Of a stretch of DNA of 64,000 bases, positions 55,927 through 64,000 are shown piece by piece (the first letter of the stretch is position 1; each line of letters starts with the position of its first letter). The notes beneath the pieces are model-generated. The model had not been told where the DNA came from. It was given only the letters and a program-made list of their open reading frames with translations, and made no database searches. The DNA comes from Xanthomarina gelatinilytica (lineage in GTDB: Bacteria; Bacteroidota; Bacteroidia; Flavobacteriales; Flavobacteriaceae), in NCBI RefSeq assembly GCF_000348685.1, contig NZ_ANLA01000013.1, positions 1 through 64,000 of the forward strand, in the 5' to 3' direction. A program made the position numbers and the translations under genes.

Positions 55927-57232
55927 CGCTTAAATCGTTTTTATCTGGAATCACACCAAAAAGTGATGAGCTGAAAATGAGCAAAATCACACCATAATAC
56001 ATCACGTAGGTTACAAAATGTGCTATGGTTGCTCCTTTTACGCCATAGATGTCAATAAATAAAATACTGGAAACATAGAGAATGAGTACCGAAAATATTT
56101 CGGTTATAATATAATGCCAAAACATACGCTTTGCCAAAAACTGATAAGCAATAACTATGGACAATACTTTAACAAAATCTCCTAAAAGCTGCCATAAAAA
56201 TAAGTCTTCCACTGGTTTAAATTCATTGGAAAAAACAATGGTAATAATATAATTTCTAAGGAAATAGATCACTAACAACCCTAAGGCAAATATGGGAATA
56301 ATGGTTTTATAAAAGTTGAACACTTCACTTCTAAACTCTTTGGCATTGTCTATTTCCGAAAGCCTAGGCAAGATATAAAGCGTTAACAACGAACTAACAA
56401 ACATGAGATAATATTTGGAAATCCGGTTCATGGCCTCCCAAAACCCAGCTTCCTTAAATCCTATATTATCAATGATGTAAGATCTAATGGCAATGGCCAC
56501 CAAAGGCAAGACAATGGCAGAAAACAACGCCATTACAGAATATGAGCTCAGCTTTTTTATAATGCTAAACCTTACCTGACCTACTTTAATCAAAGACATT
56601 AAACTGCGTTGATTGACTATCCCTACCAAAGTAATCAAAAAGATTAGAGATTCTGAAATAACAACAGAAATCAAAGCGCCATCTATTCTATTTTTATATA
56701 TTAAAATCAAGGTAACGGCCACACCTAAAATCTGACCAATGATATTTATAATAATCAGGATTTTAAACTTTGAAAAGCCATTCATTATTGAAAATGTAAA
56801 CATATTCAATGTGTAAAACGGCAAAGCAATGGCCAGGACTTCAATGACGTAAGCATAATCGTTGTACTTCGGAAAAATAATATCGTTAATGTAGTCTGCA
56901 TTAAAATAACACAGAAAAGACACCACAACTGTAGAGATAAAACCAAGATAGAAAGTAGAGGACAAGGTTTTACTTAACTCTACCGTATTGTTTTTAAACT
57001 CTGCTATATATTTTACCACGCCATTGTACAAGCCCAAAGTTGCCACAGACTGAATGGAATACACAAAATTTCTTAAGTTCCCAATAAGAGCCATACCTTC
57101 TGCCCCTATAAAATGAGCTATGGCATTAGAGGTTAGCAAACCTCCAACAATCCTGGTAATTAACGACACAGAATTTAAGGATGCTACTTTTATTAAAACA
57201 TTATTGTTTATGTATTTAATAACTCTTTTCAA
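55916..57232 (-). CDS. Wzx-type polysaccharide flippase, MOP superfamily
   Basis: A 438-residue membrane protein with about 12 helices that moves lipid-linked oligosaccharides across the inner membrane. The N-terminal LNSVSLITRIVGGLLTSNAI and GMALIGNLRNFVYSIQSVA segments fit the flippase family. The start is TTG at 57232, immediately after the TAA stop of the aminotransferase (sequence TAATTG), and no ATG is available until residue 47. Confidence 0.85.
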   Translation of the reverse strand: MKRVIKYINNNVLIKVASLNSVSLITRIVGGLLTSNAIAHFIGAEGMALIGNLRNFVYSIQSVATLGLYNGVVKYIAEFKNNTVELSKTLSSTFYLGFISTVVVSFLCYFNADYINDIIFPKYNDYAYVIEVLAIALPFYTLNMFTFSIMNGFSKFKILIIINIIGQILGVAVTLILIYKNRIDGALISVVISESLIFLITLVGIVNQRSLMSLIKVGQVRFSIIKKLSSYSVMALFSAIVLPLVAIAIRSYIIDNIGFKEAGFWEAMNRISKYYLMFVSSLLTLYILPRLSEIDNAKEFRSEVFNFYKTIIPIFALGLLVIYFLRNYIITIVFSNEFKPVEDLFLWQLLGDFVKVLSIVIAYQFLAKRMFWHYIITEIFSVLILYVSSILFIDIYGVKGATIAHFVTYVMYYGVILLIFSSSLFGVIPDKNDLSANS

Positions 57233-58363
57233 TTAATAGGAATTTATTGCTTTTATAACCTTGCTTACTTCTTGTTCTGTCATTACTGGACTCATTGGAA
57301 GACTTACAACGGTTTCGTGAATGTTTTCTGTAACAGGTAAACTTAAATGATTAAAAGACACTAAAGCCTTTTGTTTATGAGGTGGTATTGGATAATGGAT
57401 TAAGGTTTCAATATCCTGTTTTTTTAAATAAGACACAAAATTTTCCCTATCTTTTACTGTAACCACAAATAGGTGAAAGACATGGTTTTTAGAACCATCG
57501 TAAAATGGAAGCGCTATTTTATTTGTTGAAATGTCGCTTAAATAACGTTTGGCAATAGTTTGTCTTTTTTCATTATCTGCATCTAAGTATTTTAACTTCA
57601 CATTTAAAAACATGGCCTGAACTTCATCCAACCTATTGTTAAAACCCTTAAGTTGATATTCATATTTTTTATCTGAACCATAGTTACGTAATTTTTTAAT
57701 GGTCTCAAACAAAACAATATCGTTGGTTGTTATGGCACCTCCATCTCCCAATGCGCCTAAATTCTTACTGGGATAAAAACTAAAAGCTGCTGCATGACCT
57801 AAATTTCCAGCTTTTTGATTTATTAATTCTGAATCTTGAATTTTAAATTCAGAATTAAAAACAGCTCCATGGGCTTGTGCTGCATCCTCAATTACCAACA
57901 GTTTATGTTTTTCTGCCAATTGGTTTATAACTTCCATATTTGCCAATTGTCCATACAAATGCACAACCATAATGGCTTTAACATGTGGTGTTAGCTGTTT
58001 TTCAATGTCTTTAACCGAAATATTGAATGTGTCTCTTTCTGGTTCAATAAATATTGGATGCAATCCAGAATGGATAACAGACAATACACTGGCAAAAAAC
58101 GTATTGGCTGGAAGCATGACTTGATCTCCAGGTTTTAAAATGCCCAATTCCAAGTAAGCTTTAAAAATTAAAGTTAAAGCATCCAAGCCATTACTGGTTC
58201 CCAAACAGAATTTGGTACCACAGTAGTTAGCAAAATCTGTCTCAAAAGTTTCTACTTCAGTCCCTAAGATATAATGTCCGGAATTTAAAAACTGTTGAAA
58301 TTTCTGTTGAAATTCAGTTTCAAACCTTTTGTTTATTTGCTGAAGATCCAGAAATTTTATCAT
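57233..58363 (-). CDS. DegT/DnrJ/EryC1 sugar aminotransferase, FdtB/QdtB-like
   Basis: A 376-residue PLP enzyme that transaminates a keto sugar, here most likely the product of the nearby ketoisomerase. The aspartate of the PLP site is in VIEDAAQAHG (about 157-166), the PLP Lys is K200 in FSFYPSKNLGALGDGGA. Between them an insert of about 14 residues (170-183) breaks the usual AHGAxYxGKKAG line. It is encoded by a 10-bp inverted repeat. The gene overlaps the FemAB-like gene by 4 bases. Confidence 0.9.
   Translation of the reverse strand: MIKFLDLQQINKRFETEFQQKFQQFLNSGHYILGTEVETFETDFANYCGTKFCLGTSNGLDALTLIFKAYLELGILKPGDQVMLPANTFFASVLSVIHSGLHPIFIEPERDTFNISVKDIEKQLTPHVKAIMVVHLYGQLANMEVINQLAEKHKLLVIEDAAQAHGAVFNSEFKIQDSELINQKAGNLGHAAAFSFYPSKNLGALGDGGAITTNDIVLFETIKKLRNYGSDKKYEYQLKGFNNRLDEVQAMFLNVKLKYLDADNEKRQTIAKRYLSDISTNKIALPFYDGSKNHVFHLFVVTVKDRENFVSYLKKQDIETLIHYPIPPHKQKALVSFNHLSLPVTENIHETVVSLPMSPVMTEQEVSKVIKAINSY
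57825..57856. repeat. inverted repeat inserted in the aminotransferase gene
   Basis: AATTCTGAAT (57825-57834) and its exact complement ATTCAGAATT (57847-57856) surround 12 bases. It is in frame and encodes part of the extra 14 residues of the aminotransferase. Related ATTCAAGATTCAAG text occurs between genes near 21998 and 22051. Confidence 0.75.
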
Positions 58364-59340
58364 ATTAGCGTATGGTTTAGCAAATGATGGTTTTTTGGAA
58401 AAACACTGTAAAAGTCTTGCGAAACACTACTTGCTCCAAAAGACTCTTTCCAAGCTTGCAAACCCGAATTTATTTGTTTTCCTTGGTTTACACTACACAC
58501 ACCAAAATCGAAATACGGTTTGCTTGCAAATACCTCATGAATTAAATGGTGAAATAACAGGTCCAAACTTCCCAATTTCTGCTTGGTATTGTTGGCAGAA
58601 ATATATTGGGCGTGAGCCACTTTAACTGTCTCAAAAATGGTTGTGCCAGCCACAAGTTGCTTATCTTTGTAGACGTTAAACTGCCTGATGTTTTTAGGGA
58701 ACTTGGATTTTAAATACCTTATTTCATCTAAGGTATGCACTGGCTCAACACCATGTTTTTCTTCTAGATTTGGTATGAGAATCTGGTTCCAAAACAACTC
58801 AAAATCTTGTTCCTCTTTAATTAGCAACTCATTTTTTTGTGCTTTTTTAAGTCCTCTTTTTCTATTGGAAGAATATACATCAATGGTTTGACCTGTATCG
58901 ATGCTAAGTGTTAAATCCCTTCTTATAAGCTCTGCTTGAACCTTAAACAATAAATAATCCAGTTCATCACTTGGATGCAAATGGTAAATTTTTGGTGATG
59001 GCTTAATTATTATTTCTTCTATCCCAAGAGTGTCTATAGTTTCCAATAGCTTTTGGAATATTTGAAAAACCAGCTCAAGGCTTGCATGTTTGCCAATTAT
59101 CAAACCTGCATAAGTTAATCCTTGATGCGAGTATAATATGTGATTTTTTATATTGGCAGGAAAGAGAGCCACGAGTTTTTTGTCATTATAAATAAGAAAC
59201 GAGTGGTCTTGAAAACGGTCCTGATGGTATTCCATAAAATCCCGATGACACAAAAACGTACCATTTTTGGAAGCCATAATAAAACGGTTCCAATCGTTAG
59301 CGTATTTAGAAGTATATGTTACAACTTGAAGGTTGTTCAT
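58360..59340 (-). CDS. FemAB/GNAT-like acyltransferase
   Basis: A 326-residue protein of the GNAT superfamily in the FemAB-like arrangement of two acetyltransferase-type domains: NDWNRFIMASKNGTFLCHRDF near the N-terminus and IFETVKVAHAQYISANNTKQ plus LLFHHLIHEVFASKPYFDFG in the second half. Such proteins acylate amino sugars or pass amino acids to them. Between aminotransferase and GT-C gene, the likely task is to acylate the 3-amino sugar. This is inference. Confidence 0.78.
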   Translation of the reverse strand: MNNLQVVTYTSKYANDWNRFIMASKNGTFLCHRDFMEYHQDRFQDHSFLIYNDKKLVALFPANIKNHILYSHQGLTYAGLIIGKHASLELVFQIFQKLLETIDTLGIEEIIIKPSPKIYHLHPSDELDYLLFKVQAELIRRDLTLSIDTGQTIDVYSSNRKRGLKKAQKNELLIKEEQDFELFWNQILIPNLEEKHGVEPVHTLDEIRYLKSKFPKNIRQFNVYKDKQLVAGTTIFETVKVAHAQYISANNTKQKLGSLDLLFHHLIHEVFASKPYFDFGVCSVNQGKQINSGLQAWKESFGASSVSQDFYSVFPKNHHLLNHTLI

Positions 59341-59472
59341 GTCTGTATTTATGAAAATCTAAAATTAAAGTTCTTTTCTTTCAAAAAAAATTTAAGCATC
59401 ATTATTTTTAAAAAGATTTAATCATCAAACAAATTAAAAATAGTATTAAAAAAATAACACCAATGACCTTGA

Positions 59473-60819
59473 TTATTTTTTAAGCAACCTAAATTTATCC
59501 CAAATCCCTCTTTCTTTCAAAAAGAACAAAATGGTAAAAATCATGATAAAATCAAAAGGGTAGCTATATCTGCTATTGGTGCCATAAACAACCATGGCTT
59601 GAAGAAAGGAAGGTGCAAAAACTAAGCAAACAAGCAATAAATCCACACCTACTTTTCTGTTGTAAATAGATTTTAATATTATAATTAGGCTTATTAAAAA
59701 GAAAAGCATGGTCAATAAAAAAAAGATGGTTTTTTGAACAGACCAAATATTTGCAACCATTTTATGAGCCCAAGGAAACCTAAAATTGCTGTCCACCCAT
59801 AAAATACTGGGTTCCCAAAAATCTATCCAAGATCGTGTAAGCACTTGTTTGGCATAGGCTTTGGGATTAGCCATAATGGTAGCTTTGGCAAACTCTCCTA
59901 GTTCATGGGATAAGTCTATAAAACTCAAACCGTAACTTTCAAAAGCCTGGCCTTCACCATAAGCAATCCAAATACTCATGGCAACATCCCTTTTTCCTTG
60001 AATGGTTTCTTCTCTATGCTTTACATAAGGCTTGGCAATCCATTGGTATGCTTCTGGAGCATCTTCAGCAAAATACACACAGTTTTGAGACAAATTCAAC
60101 CCCAAAAAAGTAGTGGACACAAAATAACCTGTATTTAACTTGTTAACATAAGACCAACCAAAATATGCCAGTAATGGAAAAACAAAAAGAATTAATTTCC
60201 TGCTTAAATATGTTTTGAAAGAGCACCTTTTTAAAACAAACAAACCAAAAATCAAAAAAGGCAAATAGGCAAAAAAGGGTTTAACCAATACCAACATCCC
60301 TAAAATGGCACTAAGTAAAAATTCCTTTTTAATATTTTGATTGTATGCGTAAGCAGGTTTGGAGATAAAATAAACAAGGACCGAAACAAAAAACAAAGAA
60401 ATACTTTCCACCAAGATGGCAGTATCATAAAAAAACACGTTTAAAAACGATTGTAAAAAAAGCACTACATAAAAACTTTCTTTTTTTGTAAACTTAAAAC
60501 CTATAAGGGTTTTGTACCAAAATAAAGACCCTAAAACACCCAATAAAAATTGGTACATGACAGCTATTCCTGCCTTTCCAAAAGCAAAGAGCAATAATAA
60601 TGGATATCCAGGGCTTCTCTCTCCTGTATAACCCTCTAAGGAACCTGTGGCCATTTTTTTGGCTAGATTGTGATAACTTCCAGAATCTGGAAACCAACTG
60701 GCATGAGGATAAAATACAAGAAGCAAAACAAACCTAAAGGCAAGGCCAATAAGCAATAAATACAAAAGGTTTTTATCTTTAACAAAAAGGCTTTTTATGT
60801 TCTTGATAAGGTTTATCAC
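59473..60819 (-). CDS. GT-C-type membrane glycosyltransferase, paralog of the 46567 gene
   Basis: A 448-residue polytopic protein of the same length and pattern as the one at 46567-47913: SWFPDSGSYHNLAKKM and GYTGERSPGYPLLLLF in the first outer loop, and GTNSRYSYPFDFIMIFTILF at the end matching GSNSRFSFPYFPLIVYF. It is expected to use polyprenyl-phosphate-sugar donors. It starts with GTG at 60819. The start of the glycan cluster in this direction. Confidence 0.8.
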   Translation of the reverse strand: MINLIKNIKSLFVKDKNLLYLLLIGLAFRFVLLLVFYPHASWFPDSGSYHNLAKKMATGSLEGYTGERSPGYPLLLLFAFGKAGIAVMYQFLLGVLGSLFWYKTLIGFKFTKKESFYVVLFLQSFLNVFFYDTAILVESISLFFVSVLVYFISKPAYAYNQNIKKEFLLSAILGMLVLVKPFFAYLPFLIFGLFVLKRCSFKTYLSRKLILFVFPLLAYFGWSYVNKLNTGYFVSTTFLGLNLSQNCVYFAEDAPEAYQWIAKPYVKHREETIQGKRDVAMSIWIAYGEGQAFESYGLSFIDLSHELGEFAKATIMANPKAYAKQVLTRSWIDFWEPSILWVDSNFRFPWAHKMVANIWSVQKTIFFLLTMLFFLISLIIILKSIYNRKVGVDLLLVCLVFAPSFLQAMVVYGTNSRYSYPFDFIMIFTILFFLKERGIWDKFRLLKK

Positions 60820-60918
60820 TTGGTATTAAAGATAATTGGAATATTTAGCTGGTTTGTTGTTACTTAGTGTAAAAGTGAAAAAAAACAAATGAATCACTTT
60901 TTGGTAAATATAACAAAC

Positions 60919-61149
60919 TTAACTTTTCTTAATTACCAAATAATACAAGTTTATAAAAACTATGGCTCCATTGGAGATGATAATGGGCCAAGACGTTTGC
61001 AACATAAACCCATAAGTAACAAAAAGAACACAACCAATGGTATTTACAATTCGAAGTTTATTGACATCTTTCATCATAAACGAAATCAATAAAGCTGCCA
61101 TGGCAGCATAACCAACCCATTCGGTTAAAACAATTCCTAAAAATTCCAT
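60919..61149 (-). CDS. YgjV-like small membrane protein
   Basis: A 76-residue protein with three membrane helices (FLGIVLTEWVGYAAMAALLI, IVNTIGCVLFVTYGFML, and a C-terminal IIISNGAIVFINLYYLV). It resembles the YgjV family of inner-membrane proteins of unknown role. It is followed, across 81 bases, by typA's terminator side. Function unknown. Confidence 0.65.
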   Translation of the reverse strand: MEFLGIVLTEWVGYAAMAALLISFMMKDVNKLRIVNTIGCVLFVTYGFMLQTSWPIIISNGAIVFINLYYLVIKKS

Positions 61150-61172
61150 AATCTAAATGCTTTTTAAGTTGA

Positions 61173-61207
61173 AAAAAGAGGAATTCCATACTGGAACCCC
61201 TCTTTTT
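61173..61207 (-). terminator. terminator of typA
   Basis: AAAAAGAGG pairs with CCTCTTTTT, with an inner TTCC/GGAA pairing; a T run follows on the minus strand, 24 bases past the typA stop. Confidence 0.85.
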
Positions 61208-61230
61208 ATATAATTATATAACTATTTAAA

Positions 61231-63030
61231 TTAAATAGCTTTGTTTCTTTTGCGTTCCACTTCAGTTAATAAAATTTTACGGATTCGTAAATGATTGGGT
61301 GTTACTTCAACATATTCATCTTTTTGAATATACTCTAAAGCCTCTTCTAAAGAAAATTTAATGGCAGGAACAATTTTAGCTTTATCGTCTGCACCAGAAC
61401 TACGTACGTTACTTAACTTTTTGGTTTTGGTAACATTTACAGTCATATCATCGCCACGGGAATTTTCTCCAATTACTTGACCTTCATAGATTTCTTCACC
61501 TGGATCTACAAAAAACTTACCTCTATCTTGTAATTTATCTATAGAGTAAGGGATGGCCTGACCTTTTTCCATGGATACCAAAGAGCCATTTTGACGTTCT
61601 GGAATACCTCCTTTCAAAGGCTGGTATTCTTTAAACCTATGAGCCATAATAGCTTCTCCAGCAGTAGCCGTTAACAACTGATTTCTTAAACCTATAATCC
61701 CTCTTGAAGGCACCATAAATTTACATACCATTCTATCGCCTTTAGCTTCCATGCTTAGCATCTCTCCTTTTCTGGTAGAAACCATTTCAATGGCTTTTCC
61801 AGAAACTTCTTCTGGTAAATCGATGGTCATTTCTTCTATAGGTTCACATTTTACACCATCAATTTCTTTTATGATTACTTGTGGTTGACCAATTTGTAAT
61901 TCGTAACCTTCACGACGCATGGTTTCAATTAAAACCGATAAGTGTAAAACACCACGTCCAAAAACCATAAACTTGTCTGCACTATCTGTTTCTTGAACAC
62001 GTAAAGCTAAATTTTTCTCCAGCTCTTTGGTCAATCTATCTTTTATATGTCTTGAAGTTACAAACTTGCCGTCTTTCCCAAAGAAAGGCGAATCGTTAAT
62101 GGTAAACAACATGCTCATGGTAGGCTCATCAATGGCTATGGTTTGCAGTCCTTCAGGATTTTCAAAATCGGCAACGGTATCTCCAATTTCAAAACCTTCC
62201 AGTCCAACAATGGCACAAATATCTCCTGTTTGAACCTGCTCTACTTTTTTACGGCCCAAACCTTCAAAAACATGTAGTTCTTTGATTTTGGATTTTACTA
62301 TGGAACCATTTCTTTTTACCAAGGAAATATTTTGTCCTGCTCTAAGGGCTCCACGGGTTAAACGTCCAATGGCAATACGTCCTGTAAAAGATGAAAAGTC
62401 CAAAGAAGTAATTAACATTTGTGTGTTCCCTTCAGGAATTTTTGGAGCTGGTATATGATCAATAACCATATCCAATAAAGGTTCAATGTTTTCTGTTTTT
62501 TGTTTCCAATCGGTACTCATCCAGTTTTGTTTAGCTGAACCATAAACCGTTGGGAAATCCAACTGCCACTCTTCTGCTCCAAGTTCGAACATTAAATCAA
62601 AAACAGATTCATGAACTTCGTCTGGTGTGCAGTTTTCCTTATCCACTTTATTGATAACCACACAAGGTTTTAAACCTAAATCGATGGCTTTTTGCAATAC
62701 AAAACGGGTTTGTGGCATAGGACCTTCAAAAGCATCTACCAGCAACAACACACCATCTGCCATGTTTAGGACACGTTCTACTTCACCACCAAAATCGGCG
62801 TGACCAGGCGTATCTATTATATTGATTTTTGTGTCTTTGTAAATAACAGAAACGTTCTTGGAGGTAATGGTTATCCCTCTTTCACGTTCTAAATCGTTAT
62901 TATCCAGAATCAAATCTCCAGTGTTTTCGTTTTCACGAAACAACTGGCAGTGGTACATAATTTTATCAACCAAAGTAGTTTTACCATGATCAACGTGGGC
63001 AATAATTGCAATGTTTTTAATATTAGCCAT
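61231..63030 (-). CDS. typA: translational GTPase TypA/BipA
   Basis: A ribosome-binding GTPase of 599 residues related to EF-G, needed for stress and cold responses and for 50S assembly. G1 GHVDHGKT at 12-19, G3 [15 protein letters not shown]4 NKVD. The C-terminal domain has the BipA-specific [20 protein letters not shown] and [16 protein letters not shown] and ends with [17 protein letters not shown]. Complete; the ATG is preceded by a TACCTTTG -7 box. Confidence 0.98.
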   Translation of the reverse strand: MANIKNIAIIAHVDHGKTTLVDKIMYHCQLFRENENTGDLILDNNDLERERGITITSKNVSVIYKDTKINIIDTPGHADFGGEVERVLNMADGVLLLVDAFEGPMPQTRFVLQKAIDLGLKPCVVINKVDKENCTPDEVHESVFDLMFELGAEEWQLDFPTVYGSAKQNWMSTDWKQKTENIEPLLDMVIDHIPAPKIPEGNTQMLITSLDFSSFTGRIAIGRLTRGALRAGQNISLVKRNGSIVKSKIKELHVFEGLGRKKVEQVQTGDICAIVGLEGFEIGDTVADFENPEGLQTIAIDEPTMSMLFTINDSPFFGKDGKFVTSRHIKDRLTKELEKNLALRVQETDSADKFMVFGRGVLHLSVLIETMRREGYELQIGQPQVIIKEIDGVKCEPIEEMTIDLPEEVSGKAIEMVSTRKGEMLSMEAKGDRMVCKFMVPSRGIIGLRNQLLTATAGEAIMAHRFKEYQPLKGGIPERQNGSLVSMEKGQAIPYSIDKLQDRGKFFVDPGEEIYEGQVIGENSRGDDMTVNVTKTKKLSNVRSSGADDKAKIVPAIKFSLEEALEYIQKDEYVEVTPNHLRIRKILLTEVERKRNKAI

Positions 63031-63053
63031 ATAGGTGCTTTATTTTGAGCGTG

Positions 63054-63061
63054 CAAAGGTA
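63054..63061 (-). promoter_or_regulatory. -7 box of the typA promoter
   Basis: TACCTTTG on the minus strand matches TAnnTTTG and is followed by GCACG, with the ATG 23 bases downstream. The -33 box is weak. Confidence 0.55.
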
Positions 63062-63260
63062 CACTATATTTTAGTAATTTTATCATTAAATTTTTGTTAT
63101 TAGTTAATTAAATGTTATAGTTCTTAAAAATTATACTATCTGTTTGTATCTTTCGTTTATAAAATTGATTAATAGTAAATAGCCATACTAACCAATCTGT
63201 TAACCACAACAGGCTTTTTTACATCTGTAATAACATTACGGATTAAAACCCTATTTTAAT

Positions 63261-63623
63261 ATGAAAAAGCAGATTAGTAAATACTCGAAATTTATTCCTT
63301 ATTTATACTTTATAGCAGCTGTTGCCTACTGGTTTACAGACGTTAATAAAAATGAAGGCATTACGGCCTATCCCATTTTATTGATTGCCATCCCTTTTGT
63401 GTGGCAGCTAATTAGGCCTAGCAAGCAACTAAACTTCTCTTTAGGGATTATTTTTGTATGTGTATCATCGTACATGATTTTAGCTTATTTAATAGATTTT
63501 TTCAACATTATCAGTTTCCCTGAAACCCTTAGCAACTTTATTATTTTGGGAGGTATGTTTGTTTTCACAAACTTTTTGATGTCGCTTTGGATGATACGAA
63601 ATAGTATGAAAAAAGCTTTTTAA
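63261..63623 (+). CDS. small membrane protein of unknown function
   Basis: A 120-residue protein with four predicted membrane helices (YLYFIAAVAYWFTDV, PILLIAIPFVWQLI, IIFVCVSSYMILAYLIDFF, IILGGMFVFTNFLMSLWMI). No family recognised. It stands alone between typA (divergent) and kdsA, 35 bases before the latter. Confidence 0.7.
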   Translation: MKKQISKYSKFIPYLYFIAAVAYWFTDVNKNEGITAYPILLIAIPFVWQLIRPSKQLNFSLGIIFVCVSSYMILAYLIDFFNIISFPETLSNFIILGGMFVFTNFLMSLWMIRNSMKKAF

Positions 63624-63630
63624 AAATATG

Positions 63631-63638
63631 TATCTTTG
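63631..63638 (+). promoter_or_regulatory. -7 box of the kdsA promoter
   Basis: TATCTTTG 20 bases upstream of the kdsA ATG, fitting the TAnnTTTG consensus; no clear -33 box. Confidence 0.5.
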
Positions 63639-63658
63639 TGGCCTAAATTTAAGTGATT

Positions 63659-64000
63659 ATGACTCTAAATGACGTGCCTAAAATAAAATTTACCAATTCC
63701 GATAATTTTTTCCTGCTTGCTGGACCTTGTGCCATAGAAGGTGAAGATATGGCTTTACGCATTGCCGAAAAAATCATAGCCATAACCAACAAACTTCATA
63801 TTCCTTATGTCTTTAAAGGTAGCTTTAAAAAAGCCAACAGAAGTAGAATTGATAGTTTTACAGGTATAGGTGACGAGAAAGCCCTTAAAATACTACAAAA
63901 GGTATCCAACACTTTTGATGTACCAACCGTAACAGACATCCATGAAGTCTCTGATGCTGCCATGGCTGCAGCATACGCAGACGTGTTGCAAATCCCAGCT
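63659..64000 (+). CDS. kdsA: 3-deoxy-8-phosphooctulonate synthase, N-terminal part
   Basis: The first 114 residues are visible and the gene runs off the window. KdsA joins phosphoenolpyruvate and arabinose-5-phosphate to make the Kdo precursor for lipopolysaccharide. The NFFLLAGPCAIEGEDMALRI start, the YVFKGSFKKANRSRIDSFTG substrate-binding segment and FDVPTVTDIHE fit the KdsA/DAHP-synthase barrel and are of the KDO8P type (KANRSS-like). The ATG at 63659 begins MTLNDVPKIK. Confidence 0.93.
   Translation, partial: MTLNDVPKIKFTNSDNFFLLAGPCAIEGEDMALRIAEKIIAITNKLHIPYVFKGSFKKANRSRIDSFTGIGDEKALKILQKVSNTFDVPTVTDIHEVSDAAMAAAYADVLQIPA

Overview
The window is chromosomal DNA from a member of the Bacteroidota, almost certainly a marine-type Flavobacteriaceae species. 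The evidence is low GC content, TAnnTTTG-type promoter elements, few Shine-Dalgarno sequences except a strong one before rpsU, a type IX secretion C-terminal signal, and families typical of this group (DUF3467 after rpoC, DUF2851, short HPF, NamZ/DUF1343).

Region 1 (1-15.2 kb, minus strand) is the translation/transcription core: four tRNAs (Thr, Tyr, Gly, Thr), tuf, tRNA-Trp, secE, nusG, rplK, rplA, rplJ, rplL, rpoB, rpoC, then a terminator and a truncated DUF3467 gene. A clear sigma-type promoter stands before the first tRNA. Upstream lie hpf, a xerC-like recombinase and rpsU. Region 2 (15.3-23.4 kb, minus) is housekeeping: a carboxypeptidase-regulatory-domain protein, an acyl-CoA dehydrogenase, a helix-hairpin-helix protein and an alanine/sodium symporter in one likely operon, followed by a potassium channel, a PspC protein and DUF2851.

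Region 3 (23.5-27.8 kb, plus) is an ergothioneine-type operon (egtB, egtD) continued by a racemase-fold protein lacking one catalytic cysteine and a flavodoxin-like reductase, then a small lipoprotein with duplicated His/Cys motifs. Region 4 (27.8-36.8 kb) is mixed: a CBS-like cysteine synthase, a LolE-type permease, the NamZ muramidase, two related small secreted proteins, a fatty-acid hydroxylase, a YkgJ protein, a methyltransferase and an amidohydrolase. Many genes here start with TTG.

Region 5 (36.8-45 kb) holds a large T9SS-exported leucine-rich-repeat protein with an (AAT)9 tract before its start, a compact 510-bp element made of a DUF559 endonuclease gene between 30-bp inverted repeats (the most interesting item in the window), and a TPR protein/beta-barrel pair. 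Region 6 (45-60.8 kb) is surface-glycan biosynthesis: methyltransferase, several GT2 enzymes, two paralogous GT-C-like membrane proteins, a lone FtsE, an MBOAT/SGNH acetylation pair, a sugar 3,4-ketoisomerase and aminotransferase pair for a 3-amino-3,6-dideoxyhexose, a FemAB-like acyltransferase and a Wzx-type flippase. A 755-bp gene-free gap inside it carries a structured repeat. Region 7 (60.9-64 kb) has a YgjV-like protein, typA, a small membrane protein and the start of kdsA.

All function calls rest on reading the protein sequences; no database search was run.
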